Assembly (NCBI RefSeq): GCF_001570485.1
Contig: NZ_BCTA01000069.1
Span: 62,001 to 126,000 of the forward strand
Source of the DNA: Mycolicibacterium novocastrense
Lineage (GTDB): Bacteria > Actinomycetota > Actinomycetes > Mycobacteriales > Mycobacteriaceae
Direction of reading: 5' to 3'
Length of the DNA: 64,000 nt
The notes beneath the pieces are model-generated. The model did not search any database, had not been told where the DNA came from, and saw nothing but the letters and a program-made list of their open reading frames with translations. How positions within the stretch are numbered: the first letter of the stretch is position 1; each line of letters opens with the position of its first letter. This document shows, piece after piece, positions 1-8,180 of the stretch. The position numbers and the translations under genes were made by a program.

Positions 1-853
1 CATCGAGCAAGGGGCGGCCCATCGCGTCGCCGGTGAAGAACAACAGGTTCACCTTGTGCTTCTCGATGGTCTGCCACACCTCGTCGGCATCGAACTCCGG
101 TGCCAGCACCGTGGTCTGACCGGAGAACAGCGACATCCAGGTCGCCGACTGGGTGGCGCCGTGGATCATCGGCGGGATCGGGTAGCGGACCATCGGCGGG
201 TTCTCCGCGGCCGCCTTCGCCAGGTCGTACTCGTCCTTGACGAACTCGCCGGTGGCGAAATCGGTGCCGCCGAAGAGCACCCGGTAGATGTCCTCGTGGC
301 GCCACATCACGCCCTTGGGGAAACCGGTGGTGCCGCCGGTGTAGAGCAGGTAGATGTCGTCGGGGCTGCGCGGTCCGAAATCGCGCTCGGGCGAGGCCTG
401 TTCGAGAGCGGAGTAGAACTCGACGCCGCCGTAGCGCTCGAACTCGTCATCCGAACCGTCCTCGACCACCAGAACGGTCTTGACGGCCGGGGTCTCGGGG
501 AGCACGTTCGCGACGCGGTCGGCGTAGCGGCGCTCGTGCACCAGGGCAACCATGTCGGAGTTCTCGAAGAGGTACTTCAGCTCGCCCTCGACGTAGCGGA
601 AGTTGACGTTGACCAGGATGGCGCCGGCTTTGACGATGCCCAGCATCGCGACGACGATCTCGTTGCGGTTGCGGCAGTAGAGGCCGACCTTGTCGTCCTT
701 CTTGACGCCCTGATCGATGAGGTAGTGGGCCAACCGGTTGGCCTGCTCCTCCAACTGGGCGTACGTGAGCTGGTCGTCGCCGCAGATGAGGGCGACACGG
801 TCTGGCACGGCGTCGATGGCGTGCTCGGCGAGATCAGCGATGTTCAGGGCCAC
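1..853 (-). CDS. fadD19: Steroid acyl-CoA ligase FadD19, N-terminal 284 residues (cut by window edge)
   Basis: Adenylate-forming ligase that activates the oxidised sterol side chain to its CoA thioester; FadD19 homologues are needed for C24-branched sterols. The start is a GTG at 853 (VALNIADLAE), and the frame is open to the left edge, so the C-terminal half lies outside the window. The AMP-binding P-loop YTGGTTGFPKG is at residues 171-181, and PPMIHG, typical of this family, is near residue 227. The sequence follows M. tuberculosis Rv3515c closely. It is divergent from echA19 with a KstR operator between them, so both should be induced by sterol metabolites. No ATG lies near the start; upstream codons remain open for a short distance, but the KstR box limits extension. 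Confidence 0.93.
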   Translation of the reverse strand, partial: MALNIADLAEHAIDAVPDRVALICGDDQLTYAQLEEQANRLAHYLIDQGVKKDDKVGLYCRNRNEIVVAMLGIVKAGAILVNVNFRYVEGELKYLFENSDMVALVHERRYADRVANVLPETPAVKTVLVVEDGSDDEFERYGGVEFYSALEQASPERDFGPRSPDDIYLLYTGGTTGFPKGVMWRHEDIYRVLFGGTDFATGEFVKDEYDLAKAAAENPPMVRYPIPPMIHGATQSATWMSLFSGQTTVLAPEFDADEVWQTIEKHKVNLLFFTGDAMGRPLLD

Positions 854-864
854 GAGACCTAAAC

Positions 865-878
865 TAGAACGTGTTACA
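865..878. promoter_or_regulatory. KstR operator between fadD19 and echA19
   Basis: TAGAACGTGTTACA fits the KstR consensus TnnAACnnGTTnnA at all eight defined positions. It lies 12 bases from the fadD19 start and 45 from the echA19 start, placed to repress both divergent genes. Function is inferred from motif and context. Confidence 0.85.
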
Positions 879-922
879 TTTCCAGACAAGTCTGTGGCAT
901 CGACGCTGGAAGGCGAACCCTC

Positions 923-1723
923 GTGAGTGATCCCCAGAAGGGCCCCGACGCCCTCATTGAGCAGCGCGGACACACGTTGATCCTGACGCTGAACCGGCCC
1001 GAGGCGCGCAATGCGCTCTCGACCGAGATGCTCTCGATCATGGTGGAGGCCTGGGACCGCGTCGACAACGATCCCGAGATCCGCACCTGCATCCTCACCG
1101 GCGCCGGCGGCTACTTCTGTGCGGGGATGGACCTCAAGGCGGCGACGGCCAAACCGCCGGGCGACTCGTTCAAGGACGGCAGCTACGACCCGTCGCGCAT
1201 CGACGCGCTGCTGAAGGGCCGCCGGCTGACCAAACCGCTGATCGCCGCGGTCGAGGGCCCGGCCATTGCCGGCGGTACCGAGATCCTGCAGGGCACCGAC
1301 ATCCGTATCGCGGGTGAGAGCGCCAAGTTCGGTATCTCCGAGGCCAAGTGGAGCCTGTATCCGATGGGCGGCTCGGCGGTGCGCCTGGTGCGCCAGATCC
1401 CGTACACCATCGCCTGCGATCTGCTGTTGACCGGACGACACATCACCGCCGCCGAGGCCAAGGAATACGGGCTGATCGGCTACGTGGTGCCCGACGGGAC
1501 CGCGCTGGACAAGGCGCTGGAGATCGCCGAGGTGATCAACAACAACGGACCGCTGGCCGTGCAGGCGATCCTGAAGACCATCCGCGAGACCGAGGGCATG
1601 CACGAGAACGAGGCGTTCAAGCCCGACACCGCCAACGGCATCCCGGTGTTCCTGAGCGAGGACGCCAAGGAGGGCCCGCGGGCGTTCAAGGAGAAGCGGG
1701 CCCCGAACTTCCAGATGAAGTAG
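923..1723 (+). CDS. echA19: Steroid enoyl-CoA hydratase EchA19
   Basis: Crotonase-fold hydratase of 266 residues, acting on side-chain enoyl-CoA intermediates of cholesterol. The start is GTG (VSDPQK as Met). The oxyanion-hole segments CAGMD (66-70) and AIAGG (114-118) are present. The first catalytic acid is Glu140 in FGISEA. The position matching the second crotonase Glu is Asp166 by my alignment, which may be a family trait. It is the first gene right of the fadD19/echA19 operator. The Rv3517 gene that follows echA19 in M. tuberculosis is absent here; cyp142 comes next on the other strand. Confidence 0.92.
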   Translation: MSDPQKGPDALIEQRGHTLILTLNRPEARNALSTEMLSIMVEAWDRVDNDPEIRTCILTGAGGYFCAGMDLKAATAKPPGDSFKDGSYDPSRIDALLKGRRLTKPLIAAVEGPAIAGGTEILQGTDIRIAGESAKFGISEAKWSLYPMGGSAVRLVRQIPYTIACDLLLTGRHITAAEAKEYGLIGYVVPDGTALDKALEIAEVINNNGPLAVQAILKTIRETEGMHENEAFKPDTANGIPVFLSEDAKEGPRAFKEKRAPNFQMK

Positions 1724-1755
1724 GCCCGCGGCGTCGCCCCGCGCCCTCGCTCGGT

Positions 1756-1803
1756 TGTGAAACCTGCGACGGTTTCGGTCCGATTTCCGTCGCGCGTTTC
1801 ACA
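1756..1803. terminator. Hairpin between convergent echA19 and cyp142
   Basis: Inverted repeat with arms of 17 bases (TGTGAAACCTGCGACGG at 1756-1772 and its near complement at 1787-1803), 15 of 17 paired, with a 14-base loop. There is no U-tract, which is common for mycobacterial terminators. It sits between two converging stop codons and can serve both strands. Confidence 0.6.
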
Positions 1804-1810
1804 GGCGGGA

Positions 1811-3016
1811 CTAGAGCACCTTCGCCGTCGGCGTGAACACCACCGGCATCTTCTCCAGACCGCTCACGAAATTGGCGGGCCGCAACGGCAACTCGTCTCC
1901 GGAGGCCAACCGCAGATCGGGCAGCCGCTGCAGCAGTTTGGTCTGCATGATCGACAGCTCGAGCCGCGCCAGCTGGTTGCCCAGGCAGAAATGCGTGCCG
2001 AAGCCGAACGCCAGGTGGTTGTTCGGATAGCGCTCGATATCGAAAGACTCGGGGTCGTCGAACACCTTCTCGTCGAAGTTGGCCGACTCGAACAGCAGGA
2101 TCATCTTCTCGCCCTCTTTGAGGGCCGTTCCGTGGAATTCGGTGTCGGCGGTGATCGTCCGCGCCATGTTCTTCACCGGTGCCGTCCAGCGCAGCATCTC
2201 CTCGATCGCGTTGGGCAGCAACGACAGATCGGACGCGAGGCGCCGATGCTGATCGGGGTGCAACAGCAACTGCCGGGTGCCGCCGGACAGGGTGTGCCGG
2301 GTGGTCTCGTCGCCGCCGATCAACAGCAGCAGCACCTCGGTGACGATCTGATGGTCTTCGAGCTTGCTGCCCTCGACCTCGGCGTGCACCAGCACGCTGA
2401 CCAGATCGTCGGTCGGCTCATCCTTGCGGACCGCGATCATGCCCATCATGTACTCGCTGTAGGCCGCGAACGCGTCCATGGTGACCTGGAATTCCTCCGG
2501 GTCCGCGGTGCTGCTGAGGGCACCCACCAGGTCGTCGGACCACTTCAGGAACATCTCGCGTTCGTCGGGACGCACCCCGAGCATGTCGCCGATGACGGCC
2601 ATCGGCAGCGGCGCCGCGATGTCCCAGACGAAGTCGCATTCACCGCGCTCGCACACGTTGTCGATCAGCGTGTCGCACAGGTTCTCGATCGAGCCCTCGA
2701 GGTCTTTGACCCGCTTACGTGTGAAGCCGGAGTTGACGAGCTTGCGCCGCAGCAGATGCTGCGGATCGTCCATCTCGATCATCATCTCGACGCCCGGCTG
2801 GTCGGGTCGGATGCCACCGGCGTTGGAGAACAGCTCCGGGTTGCGCTCCGCCTCGATGACGGCGGCATACGTTGCGGCCGCGGCCAATCCGTTGCGGTCG
2901 CGGAATACCGGTTCGTTCTCGCGCATCCACTTGTAGACCGATCGCGAGTCGCCGGCGTAGAAGGCGCCGTCGGTCAGGTCGACGTCGGGTTTGGTCTGCG
3001 GTGCCGTAACGGTCAC
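1811..3016 (-). CDS. cyp142: Cytochrome P450 CYP142, steroid C26 monooxygenase
   Basis: P450 of 401 residues that oxidises the terminal carbon of cholesterol/cholestenone, partly redundant with CYP125. Seen: I-helix GGDETTR (234-240), K-helix ExxR Glu273-Arg276, haem-binding FGFGTHFCLG with the ligand Cys344. The start is GTG at 3016, which overlaps the stop of the upstream gene as GTGA; this matches homologue length, although the frame stays open further upstream. It is co-transcribed with the acetoacetate-decarboxylase-like gene. No full KstR box precedes this pair; only a half-site is visible near 3743. Confidence 0.93.
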   Translation of the reverse strand: MTVTAPQTKPDVDLTDGAFYAGDSRSVYKWMRENEPVFRDRNGLAAAATYAAVIEAERNPELFSNAGGIRPDQPGVEMMIEMDDPQHLLRRKLVNSGFTRKRVKDLEGSIENLCDTLIDNVCERGECDFVWDIAAPLPMAVIGDMLGVRPDEREMFLKWSDDLVGALSSTADPEEFQVTMDAFAAYSEYMMGMIAVRKDEPTDDLVSVLVHAEVEGSKLEDHQIVTEVLLLLIGGDETTRHTLSGGTRQLLLHPDQHRRLASDLSLLPNAIEEMLRWTAPVKNMARTITADTEFHGTALKEGEKMILLFESANFDEKVFDDPESFDIERYPNNHLAFGFGTHFCLGNQLARLELSIMQTKLLQRLPDLRLASGDELPLRPANFVSGLEKMPVVFTPTAKVL

Positions 3017-3732
3017 GATCCAAGCTCCTCTGCATCCGCGAACGACATCTCCACGTTCCCGGCCGAACCGGAGAACAAAGCACGTTTGGGAAAGCCTAGC
3101 GACGCAAGCTCCTTCGCATAGGGATGTTCGCCGAGCCGGACCCTGGCCCCGCCCGGCCGATACCGCACATCGCTCAGCTTCATCTCGCCGACGGTGCGGC
3201 GCACGACACCGTCGCGACACGAGTAGGTGGGGTGGGCCTGCGGCTTGGCGGTGAACGTGGCAGGGACCCGAAGACCGCGACGAAAATCCATGCCGACCGC
3301 GAACTGGCCGTCGATGGTGACGTCGAACGAGTAGGTGTGCCCGTCACGAATCGTGAACTCCGACATCACCTTCGGATAACCCCAAATCTTGGTCCCCGCC
3401 TCCAGCGTGAACGCCTGGTCGACCGGTAGATGGTGGATGAACGCGCCGGCCGACTGCAGGGCCCGCGGCCCCGTCGCATCCGACCCGGGCGGGTTCACCA
3501 TCACGTTGGTGCCGTATTCGTAGTACTGGCCGAGGTCGCCGTCCTCGTAGCGCATCAGCATCAGCACCGCGATCGCGCGGCCCGGCAGGAACCGGCAGAC
3601 CTTCAGACCGCTGTAGTCGATCATGCGCTGGGCGGCTTCGGCGTCGACGGAGAACATCGCCATGTGCTGGTGCGCCTTGCGGATCTTCACCGGCATGGTG
3701 AGCACCGTGCCTGCGATGGTGTGCTGGGTCAT
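3013..3732 (-). CDS. Acetoacetate decarboxylase-like protein (Rv3519 family)
   Basis: 239 residues with the overall pattern of the acetoacetate decarboxylase superfamily (for example KIWGYPKVMSEF, FIHHLPVDQAFTLEAG). Homologues accompany sterol genes, but the reaction is not known to me. It stands directly upstream of cyp142 with a four-base stop/start overlap, so the two are translationally coupled and the protein probably serves early side-chain metabolism. The start is ATG at 3732. A possible operator-like inverted repeat lies just upstream. Confidence 0.75.
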   Translation of the reverse strand: MTQHTIAGTVLTMPVKIRKAHQHMAMFSVDAEAAQRMIDYSGLKVCRFLPGRAIAVLMLMRYEDGDLGQYYEYGTNVMVNPPGSDATGPRALQSAGAFIHHLPVDQAFTLEAGTKIWGYPKVMSEFTIRDGHTYSFDVTIDGQFAVGMDFRRGLRVPATFTAKPQAHPTYSCRDGVVRRTVGEMKLSDVRYRPGGARVRLGEHPYAKELASLGFPKRALFSGSAGNVEMSFADAEELGS

Positions 3733-3753
3733 CGCGTCAATCTAGAACGCCGA

Positions 3754-3780
3754 GTAGACAACTAGCAAGGAAGTGTCTAC
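3754..3780. repeat. Inverted repeat upstream of the Rv3519-like/cyp142 operon
   Basis: GTAGACA (3754-3760) and TGTCTAC (3774-3780) form a perfect 7-base inverted repeat around a 13-base spacer. A KstR-like half-site TAGAAC lies beside it at 3743-3748 without its second half. It could be an operator for the leftward operon; no regulator is assigned. Confidence 0.4.
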
Positions 3781-3791
3781 CCAGGCTGGAT

Positions 3792-3807
3792 GGGCGGCTC
3801 GCCGCCC
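3792..3807. terminator. Short GC hairpin after the F420-type oxidoreductase
   Basis: GGGCGGC-TC-GCCGCCC, just downstream of the leftward gene ending at 3812. The nominal two-base loop would open to four. It is a plausible terminator but may be chance in GC-rich DNA. Confidence 0.35.
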
Positions 3808-3811
3808 GGGG

Positions 3812-4843
3812 TCAGACCAGCGCGGCGAGATCCCTGATCTGCTCGGGCGAACGCGCCCCGACGACCATCATCGTGACGCCTGCGGCCTCCCACGCCTTGA
3901 TCTGTTCCTGCACATAACCGAGGTCGCCGACGATCGCCGAATCGTCGACCAACTCGTCGGGAATGATCTTCGCGGCTTCGTCTTTGCGGTCCGAGCGAAA
4001 CAGCTTCGTCACGTCCTCGACGACTTCCGCATAACCCATCCGGCGGTAGACGTCAGCGTGGAAGTTGGTGTCCTCGGCGCCCATGCCGCCCATGTACAGC
4101 GCCAGATGCGGCTTCATCAGCTCCATGATCTCGGCGCGGTCGTCGGTGACGACCACTTGAGCCGTCGCGCAGATCTCGAAGTCGGCGCGGCTGCGGCGCG
4201 CGCCCGGGCGGGCGAAGCCTTCGTCGAGCCACTCGTTGTACATGTCGGCGATGCGCGGCGAGTAGAAGATCGGCAACCAGCCGTCGCAGATCTCGGCGGC
4301 CAGCGCGACGTTCTTGGGCCCTTCGGCGCCGAGCATCACCGGGATGTCGGCGCGCAGCGGATGGGTGATCGGTTTGAGGTTCTTGCCCAGACCCGTGGTG
4401 CCCTCGCCGGTCAACGGCAGCGGATAGTGCGGGCCGTCGCTGCGCACCGGCGCCTCGCGCGCCCACACCTGACGCAGGATGTCGATGTACTCCCGGGTGC
4501 GGGCGAGCGGCTTGGGGAACTTCTGGCCGTACCAACCCTCCACGACCTGCGGTCCGGACACCCCGAGCCCGAGGATGTGCCGACCCCCGGAGAGATGGTC
4601 GAGTGTCAGCGCCGCCATCGCGCACGCGGTCGGGGTGCGCGCCGACAACTGGATCACCGACGTGCCCAGCCGCATGCGCGTGGTCTCGCGGCCCCACCAC
4701 GCCAGCGGCGTGTAGGCGTCCGAGCCCCAGGCCTCGGCGGTGAACACCGTGTCGAAGCCGGCCTGCTCGGCGGCGGCGACCAGTTCGGCGTGATTCTCGG
4801 GCGGTTGCGCGCCCCAATACCCCAACTGCAGTCCGAGCTTCAT
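3812..4843 (-). CDS. LLM-class F420-dependent oxidoreductase (Rv3520c family)
   Basis: 343-residue luciferase-like TIM-barrel protein of the coenzyme F420-dependent class. Seen: the family-typical N-terminus KLGLQLGYWGAQ, the RLGTSVIQLSARTP segment and the GGRHILGLGVSGPQ segment. The substrate is unknown; KstR control and position imply a sterol or side-chain intermediate. It is monocistronic and divergent from the DUF35-ltp4-ltp3 operon, with a perfect KstR box 36 bases upstream of its ATG. Confidence 0.85.
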   Translation of the reverse strand: MKLGLQLGYWGAQPPENHAELVAAAEQAGFDTVFTAEAWGSDAYTPLAWWGRETTRMRLGTSVIQLSARTPTACAMAALTLDHLSGGRHILGLGVSGPQVVEGWYGQKFPKPLARTREYIDILRQVWAREAPVRSDGPHYPLPLTGEGTTGLGKNLKPITHPLRADIPVMLGAEGPKNVALAAEICDGWLPIFYSPRIADMYNEWLDEGFARPGARRSRADFEICATAQVVVTDDRAEIMELMKPHLALYMGGMGAEDTNFHADVYRRMGYAEVVEDVTKLFRSDRKDEAAKIIPDELVDDSAIVGDLGYVQEQIKAWEAAGVTMMVVGARSPEQIRDLAALV

Positions 4844-4878
4844 CGGCAGACCTCATAACGGTGTCTTGAAACCATTGT

Positions 4879-4892
4879 TAGAACCTGTTCTA
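4879..4892. promoter_or_regulatory. KstR operator before the ltp4-ltp3 operon
   Basis: TAGAACCTGTTCTA matches TnnAACnnGTTnnA fully and is a palindrome except at the two central bases. It lies between the leftward F420-type oxidoreductase gene and the rightward DUF35 gene. An ATG at 4866 in the frame of the latter would place this box inside the coding region, which argues for the GTG at 4902. Confidence 0.88.
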
Positions 4893-4901
4893 CTCGATGC
4901 C

Positions 4902-5906
4902 GTGACCACCAGCCAAAGCAGCCCGGTGCAGATCGATCCGCATGAGCCGCCGCTTTCAGCGCCGCTGAAGCTCTCATTCGACTACACCCGTTCAGTCGGA
5001 CCACTCCTGTCCCAGTTCTTCACCGCCCTGCGCGAGCGACGCATCGTCGGAGTGCGCGGTTCGGATGGGCGGGTGCACGTGCCGCCGGCCGAGTTCGATC
5101 CCGTGACCTACGAGCGATTGACGGAAATCGTACCGGTGGCCGCCGTCGGCACCGTGGTGTCGTGGACGTGGCAGCCGGCCCCCCTCGAGGGTCAGCCTCT
5201 GGACCGGCCGTTCGCGTGGGCGCTGATCAAGCTGGACGGCGCGGACACACCGCTGCTGCACGCGGTCGACGCGGGTTCCGCAGACTCCATCAGCACCGGC
5301 GCGCGGGTGCACGCGCACTGGGTGGACGAGCCGGTCGGGGCCATCACCGACATCGCCTACTTCGCACTCGGCGAGGACGCCGAACCGGAGGGTCAGCCCG
5401 ACGACCGCGACCCGGTCACCGTCCAGGTGACGCCGTCGTCGATCGAGATCCAGCACACCGCGTCGCTGCCCGAGAGCACCTTCCTGCGCGCACTGGAGGA
5501 GGGCAAGCTGCTCGGGGCGCGAACCAAGAGCGGCCGCGACGGCAAGCCCGGCAAGGTGTACTTCCCGCCCAAGGAGGCCGATCCGGCCACGGGCCTGGAA
5601 CTCGACGAGTTCATCGAGTTGCCGGACAAGGGCACCGTCACGACGTTCGCCGTCATCAACATCCCCTTTGCGGGACAACGCATCAAGCCGCCCTATGTGG
5701 CTGCCTACGTTCTGCTAGACGGCGCCGACATCCCCTTCCTGCATCTGGTGACCGAGATCGAGGCGAGCGAGGTCCGCATGGGCATGCGCGTCGAAGCGGT
5801 CTGGAAACCCCGCGAAGAGTGGGGTCTGGGTATCGACAACATCGACCACTTCCGGCCGACGGGTGAGCCCGACGCCGACTACGACTCCTACAAGCACCAC
5901 CTGTAA
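4902..5906 (+). CDS. Tandem DUF35/OB-fold protein lacking zinc-ribbon cysteines (Rv3521 family)
   Basis: 334 residues from the GTG at 4902 (VTTSQSSP). It holds two repeats of the DUF35 (rubredoxin-like ribbon plus OB-fold) pattern, roughly residues 25-155 and 175-325. Both halves keep the ribbon-to-OB linker (RVHVPPAEFDP, KVYFPPKEADP) and the LDGAD turn. The cysteines that normally bind zinc are replaced in both, and I see no Cys in the whole protein. DUF35 proteins partner thiolase-fold Ltp enzymes, so this is probably the non-catalytic partner of Ltp4 and/or Ltp3 encoded directly downstream. First gene of a five-gene operon. Confidence 0.82.
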   Translation: MTTSQSSPVQIDPHEPPLSAPLKLSFDYTRSVGPLLSQFFTALRERRIVGVRGSDGRVHVPPAEFDPVTYERLTEIVPVAAVGTVVSWTWQPAPLEGQPLDRPFAWALIKLDGADTPLLHAVDAGSADSISTGARVHAHWVDEPVGAITDIAYFALGEDAEPEGQPDDRDPVTVQVTPSSIEIQHTASLPESTFLRALEEGKLLGARTKSGRDGKPGKVYFPPKEADPATGLELDEFIELPDKGTVTTFAVINIPFAGQRIKPPYVAAYVLLDGADIPFLHLVTEIEASEVRMGMRVEAVWKPREEWGLGIDNIDHFRPTGEPDADYDSYKHHL

Positions 5907-5916
5907 AGGGCTGGAC

Positions 5917-7002
5917 GTGACCGATTCAAGAGATGTAGCAGTCGTCGGGTTCGCGCACGCACCGCACGTGCGCCGCACCGACGGGACCACCAACGGCGTC
6001 GAGATGTTGATGCCGTGTTTCCACCAGCTCTACGACGAGCTCGGCCTGAAGCAGACCGACATCGGCTTCTGGTGTTCGGGGTCCTCGGATTACCTTGCGG
6101 GCCGGGCGTTCTCGTTCATCTCCGCGATCGACTCCATCGGTGCGGTGCCGCCGATCAACGAGTCGCACGTCGAGATGGACGCGGCGTGGGCGCTCTACGA
6201 GGCCTACATCAAGATCCTCACCGGCGAGGTGGACACCGCGCTGGTGTACGGCTTCGGCAAGTCCAGCGCGGGTGTGCTGCGCCGCGTGCTGGCGCTGCAG
6301 ACCGATCCCTACAGCGTCGCCCCGCTGTGGCCGGACGCGGTGTCGATGGCGGGTCTGCAGGCCCGCTTCGGACTCGACGCCGGCAAGTGGACCGCAGAGC
6401 AGATGGCTCAGGTCGCACTGGACTCGATGACGGCCGCCGGCCGCACCGACAGCGAGAAGGCTCCGACTGCCTCAGACGAGGCGAAGGCGATCTCCGAACT
6501 CCTCGAGCGGCCGTACTTCGCAGATCCGTTGCGCCGCCACGACATCGCGCCGATCACCGACGGAGCCTCGGCGATCGTGCTCGCCGCCGGCGACCGGGCG
6601 CGTGAGCTGCGTGAGAACCCGGCGTGGATCACCGGGATCGAACATCGCATCGAGACACCGATACTGGGCGCCCGCGATCTGACCACGTCGCCGTCGACGG
6701 CGGCGTCCGCCCGGGCGGCCACCGGCGGCGACACGGGATCCATCGACGTGGCCGAGATCCACGCACCGTTCACCCACCAGCAACTGATCCTCACCGAGGC
6801 GATCGGGCTGCCCTCGTCGACGAAGGTGAACCCTTCGGGCGGTGCGTTGTCCGCCAACCCGATGTTCTCGGCGGGCCTCGAGCGCATCGGGTTCGCCGCA
6901 CAACACATCTTCAACGGTTCGGCGCAGCGGGTCCTGGCGCACGCGACGAGCGGGCCTGCGCTGCAACAGAACCTGGTGGCCGTTCTGGAAGGACACGCCT
7001 GA
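5917..7002 (+). CDS. ltp4: Thiolase-fold sterol side-chain aldolase Ltp4
   Basis: 361 residues of the non-decarboxylating thiolase-like (SCP-x/lipid-transfer) family. Ltp3 and Ltp4 in rhodococci are needed to split C24-branched sterol side chains by retro-aldol cleavage. The GTG start at 5917 is preceded by AAAGGG six bases away. Family features: STKVNPSGGALSANPMFSAG near residues 305-325 and the C-terminal ATSGPALQQN. It ends in TGATG, sharing one base with ltp3, so the two are coupled and likely form a complex with the DUF35 protein. Confidence 0.86.
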   Translation: MTDSRDVAVVGFAHAPHVRRTDGTTNGVEMLMPCFHQLYDELGLKQTDIGFWCSGSSDYLAGRAFSFISAIDSIGAVPPINESHVEMDAAWALYEAYIKILTGEVDTALVYGFGKSSAGVLRRVLALQTDPYSVAPLWPDAVSMAGLQARFGLDAGKWTAEQMAQVALDSMTAAGRTDSEKAPTASDEAKAISELLERPYFADPLRRHDIAPITDGASAIVLAAGDRARELRENPAWITGIEHRIETPILGARDLTTSPSTAASARAATGGDTGSIDVAEIHAPFTHQQLILTEAIGLPSSTKVNPSGGALSANPMFSAGLERIGFAAQHIFNGSAQRVLAHATSGPALQQNLVAVLEGHA

Positions 7003-8180
7003 TGTCGAAGAATCTCGCTGCGGTCCTGGGTACCGGGCAGACGAAGTACGTCGCCAAGCGTCAGGACGTCTCGATGAACGGCCTGGTACGAGAGGCCATC
7101 GACAAGGCGCTGGCCGACTCCGGCGCGACGATGGATGACATCGACGCGGTGGTGGTCGGCAAGGCGCCCGACTTCTTCGAGGGCGTGATGATGCCCGAAC
7201 TGTTCATGGCCGATGCCGTGGGCGCGACGAACAAGCCGTTGATCCGAGTGCACACCGCCGGTTCGGTCGGCGGGTCGACCGCGGTGGTGGCCGCCAGCCT
7301 GGTGCAGTCCGGTAAGTACCGGCGGGTGCTGGCCATGGCATGGGAGAAGCAGTCCGAGTCGAACGCCATGTGGGCGTTGAGCATTCCGGTGCCGTTCACC
7401 AAGCCGGTCGGCGCCGGCGCCGGCGGCTACTTCGCCCCGCATGTGCGTGCCTACATCCGCCGTTCCGGGGCGCCCGACCACATCGGTGCGATGGTGGCGG
7501 TCAAGGACCGGCTCAACGGCGCCAAGAACCCGTTGGCGCACCTGCATCAGCCCGACATCACGCTGGAGAAGGTGATGGCGTCACAAATGCTGTGGGACCC
7601 CATCCGGTTCGACGAGACATGCCCGTCCTCCGACGGCGCCTGCGCTCTGGTGATCGGCAACGAAGAGATCGCGGATCGCCGTGTCCAGGAAGGCAATCCG
7701 GTCGCGTGGATCCATGCGACCGCGCTGCGGACCGAACCGCTGGCCTACGCGGGTCGCGACCAGGTCAATCCGCAGGCCGGCCGCGACGCCGCCGCGGCGT
7801 TGTGGAAGGCGGCCGGGATCAAGAGCCCCATCGACGAGATTGACGCCGCCGAGGTCTACGTGCCGTTCTCGTGGTTCGAGCCGATGTGGCTGGAGAACCT
7901 CGGATTCGCGCCGGAGGGTGAGGGCTGGAAGCTGACCGAGGCCGGTGAGACGGCGATCGGCGGTCGCATCCCGCTCAACCCGTCCGGCGGCGTGCTGTCG
8001 AGCAATCCGATTGGGGCGTCCGGCATGATCCGGTTCGCCGAGGCGGCGATCCAGGTGATGGGCAAGGCCGGCGAACACCAGGTGCCCAACGCGCGCAAGG
8101 CGCTGGGCCACGCGTACGGCGGCGGCTCGCAGTACTACTCGATGTGGGTGGTCGCCAGCGACAAGCCCGAGCACCGATGA
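7002..8180 (+). CDS. ltp3: Thiolase-fold sterol side-chain aldolase Ltp3
   Basis: 392 residues; same superfamily as Ltp4 and similar in length to Rv3523. Seen: N-terminal AVLGTGQTKYVAKR, the HTAGSVGGSTAVVAA segment where thiolases carry the nucleophile (here no Cys), and the LNPSGGVLSSNPIGASG block near the C-terminus. The missing nucleophilic Cys fits an aldolase rather than a thiolase. The ATG at 7002 overlaps the ltp4 stop; the end overlaps the next gene as ATGA. Confidence 0.87.
   Translation: MSKNLAAVLGTGQTKYVAKRQDVSMNGLVREAIDKALADSGATMDDIDAVVVGKAPDFFEGVMMPELFMADAVGATNKPLIRVHTAGSVGGSTAVVAASLVQSGKYRRVLAMAWEKQSESNAMWALSIPVPFTKPVGAGAGGYFAPHVRAYIRRSGAPDHIGAMVAVKDRLNGAKNPLAHLHQPDITLEKVMASQMLWDPIRFDETCPSSDGACALVIGNEEIADRRVQEGNPVAWIHATALRTEPLAYAGRDQVNPQAGRDAAAALWKAAGIKSPIDEIDAAEVYVPFSWFEPMWLENLGFAPEGEGWKLTEAGETAIGGRIPLNPSGGVLSSNPIGASGMIRFAEAAIQVMGKAGEHQVPNARKALGHAYGGGSQYYSMWVVASDKPEHR

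Noticed and set aside
56..862. Long open frame on the plus strand opposite fadD19
   Set aside because: It is the antisense shadow of fadD19 in GC-rich DNA. The minus-strand frame encodes a clear FadD19 sequence.
1757..3121. 454-codon plus-strand frame opposite cyp142
   Set aside because: Antisense of a clear cytochrome P450; composition is typical of a shadow frame, with no domain or ribosome-binding site.
4866..4901. Upstream ATG start for the DUF35 gene
   Set aside because: Would place the KstR operator inside the coding sequence and adds residues not expected for the family.
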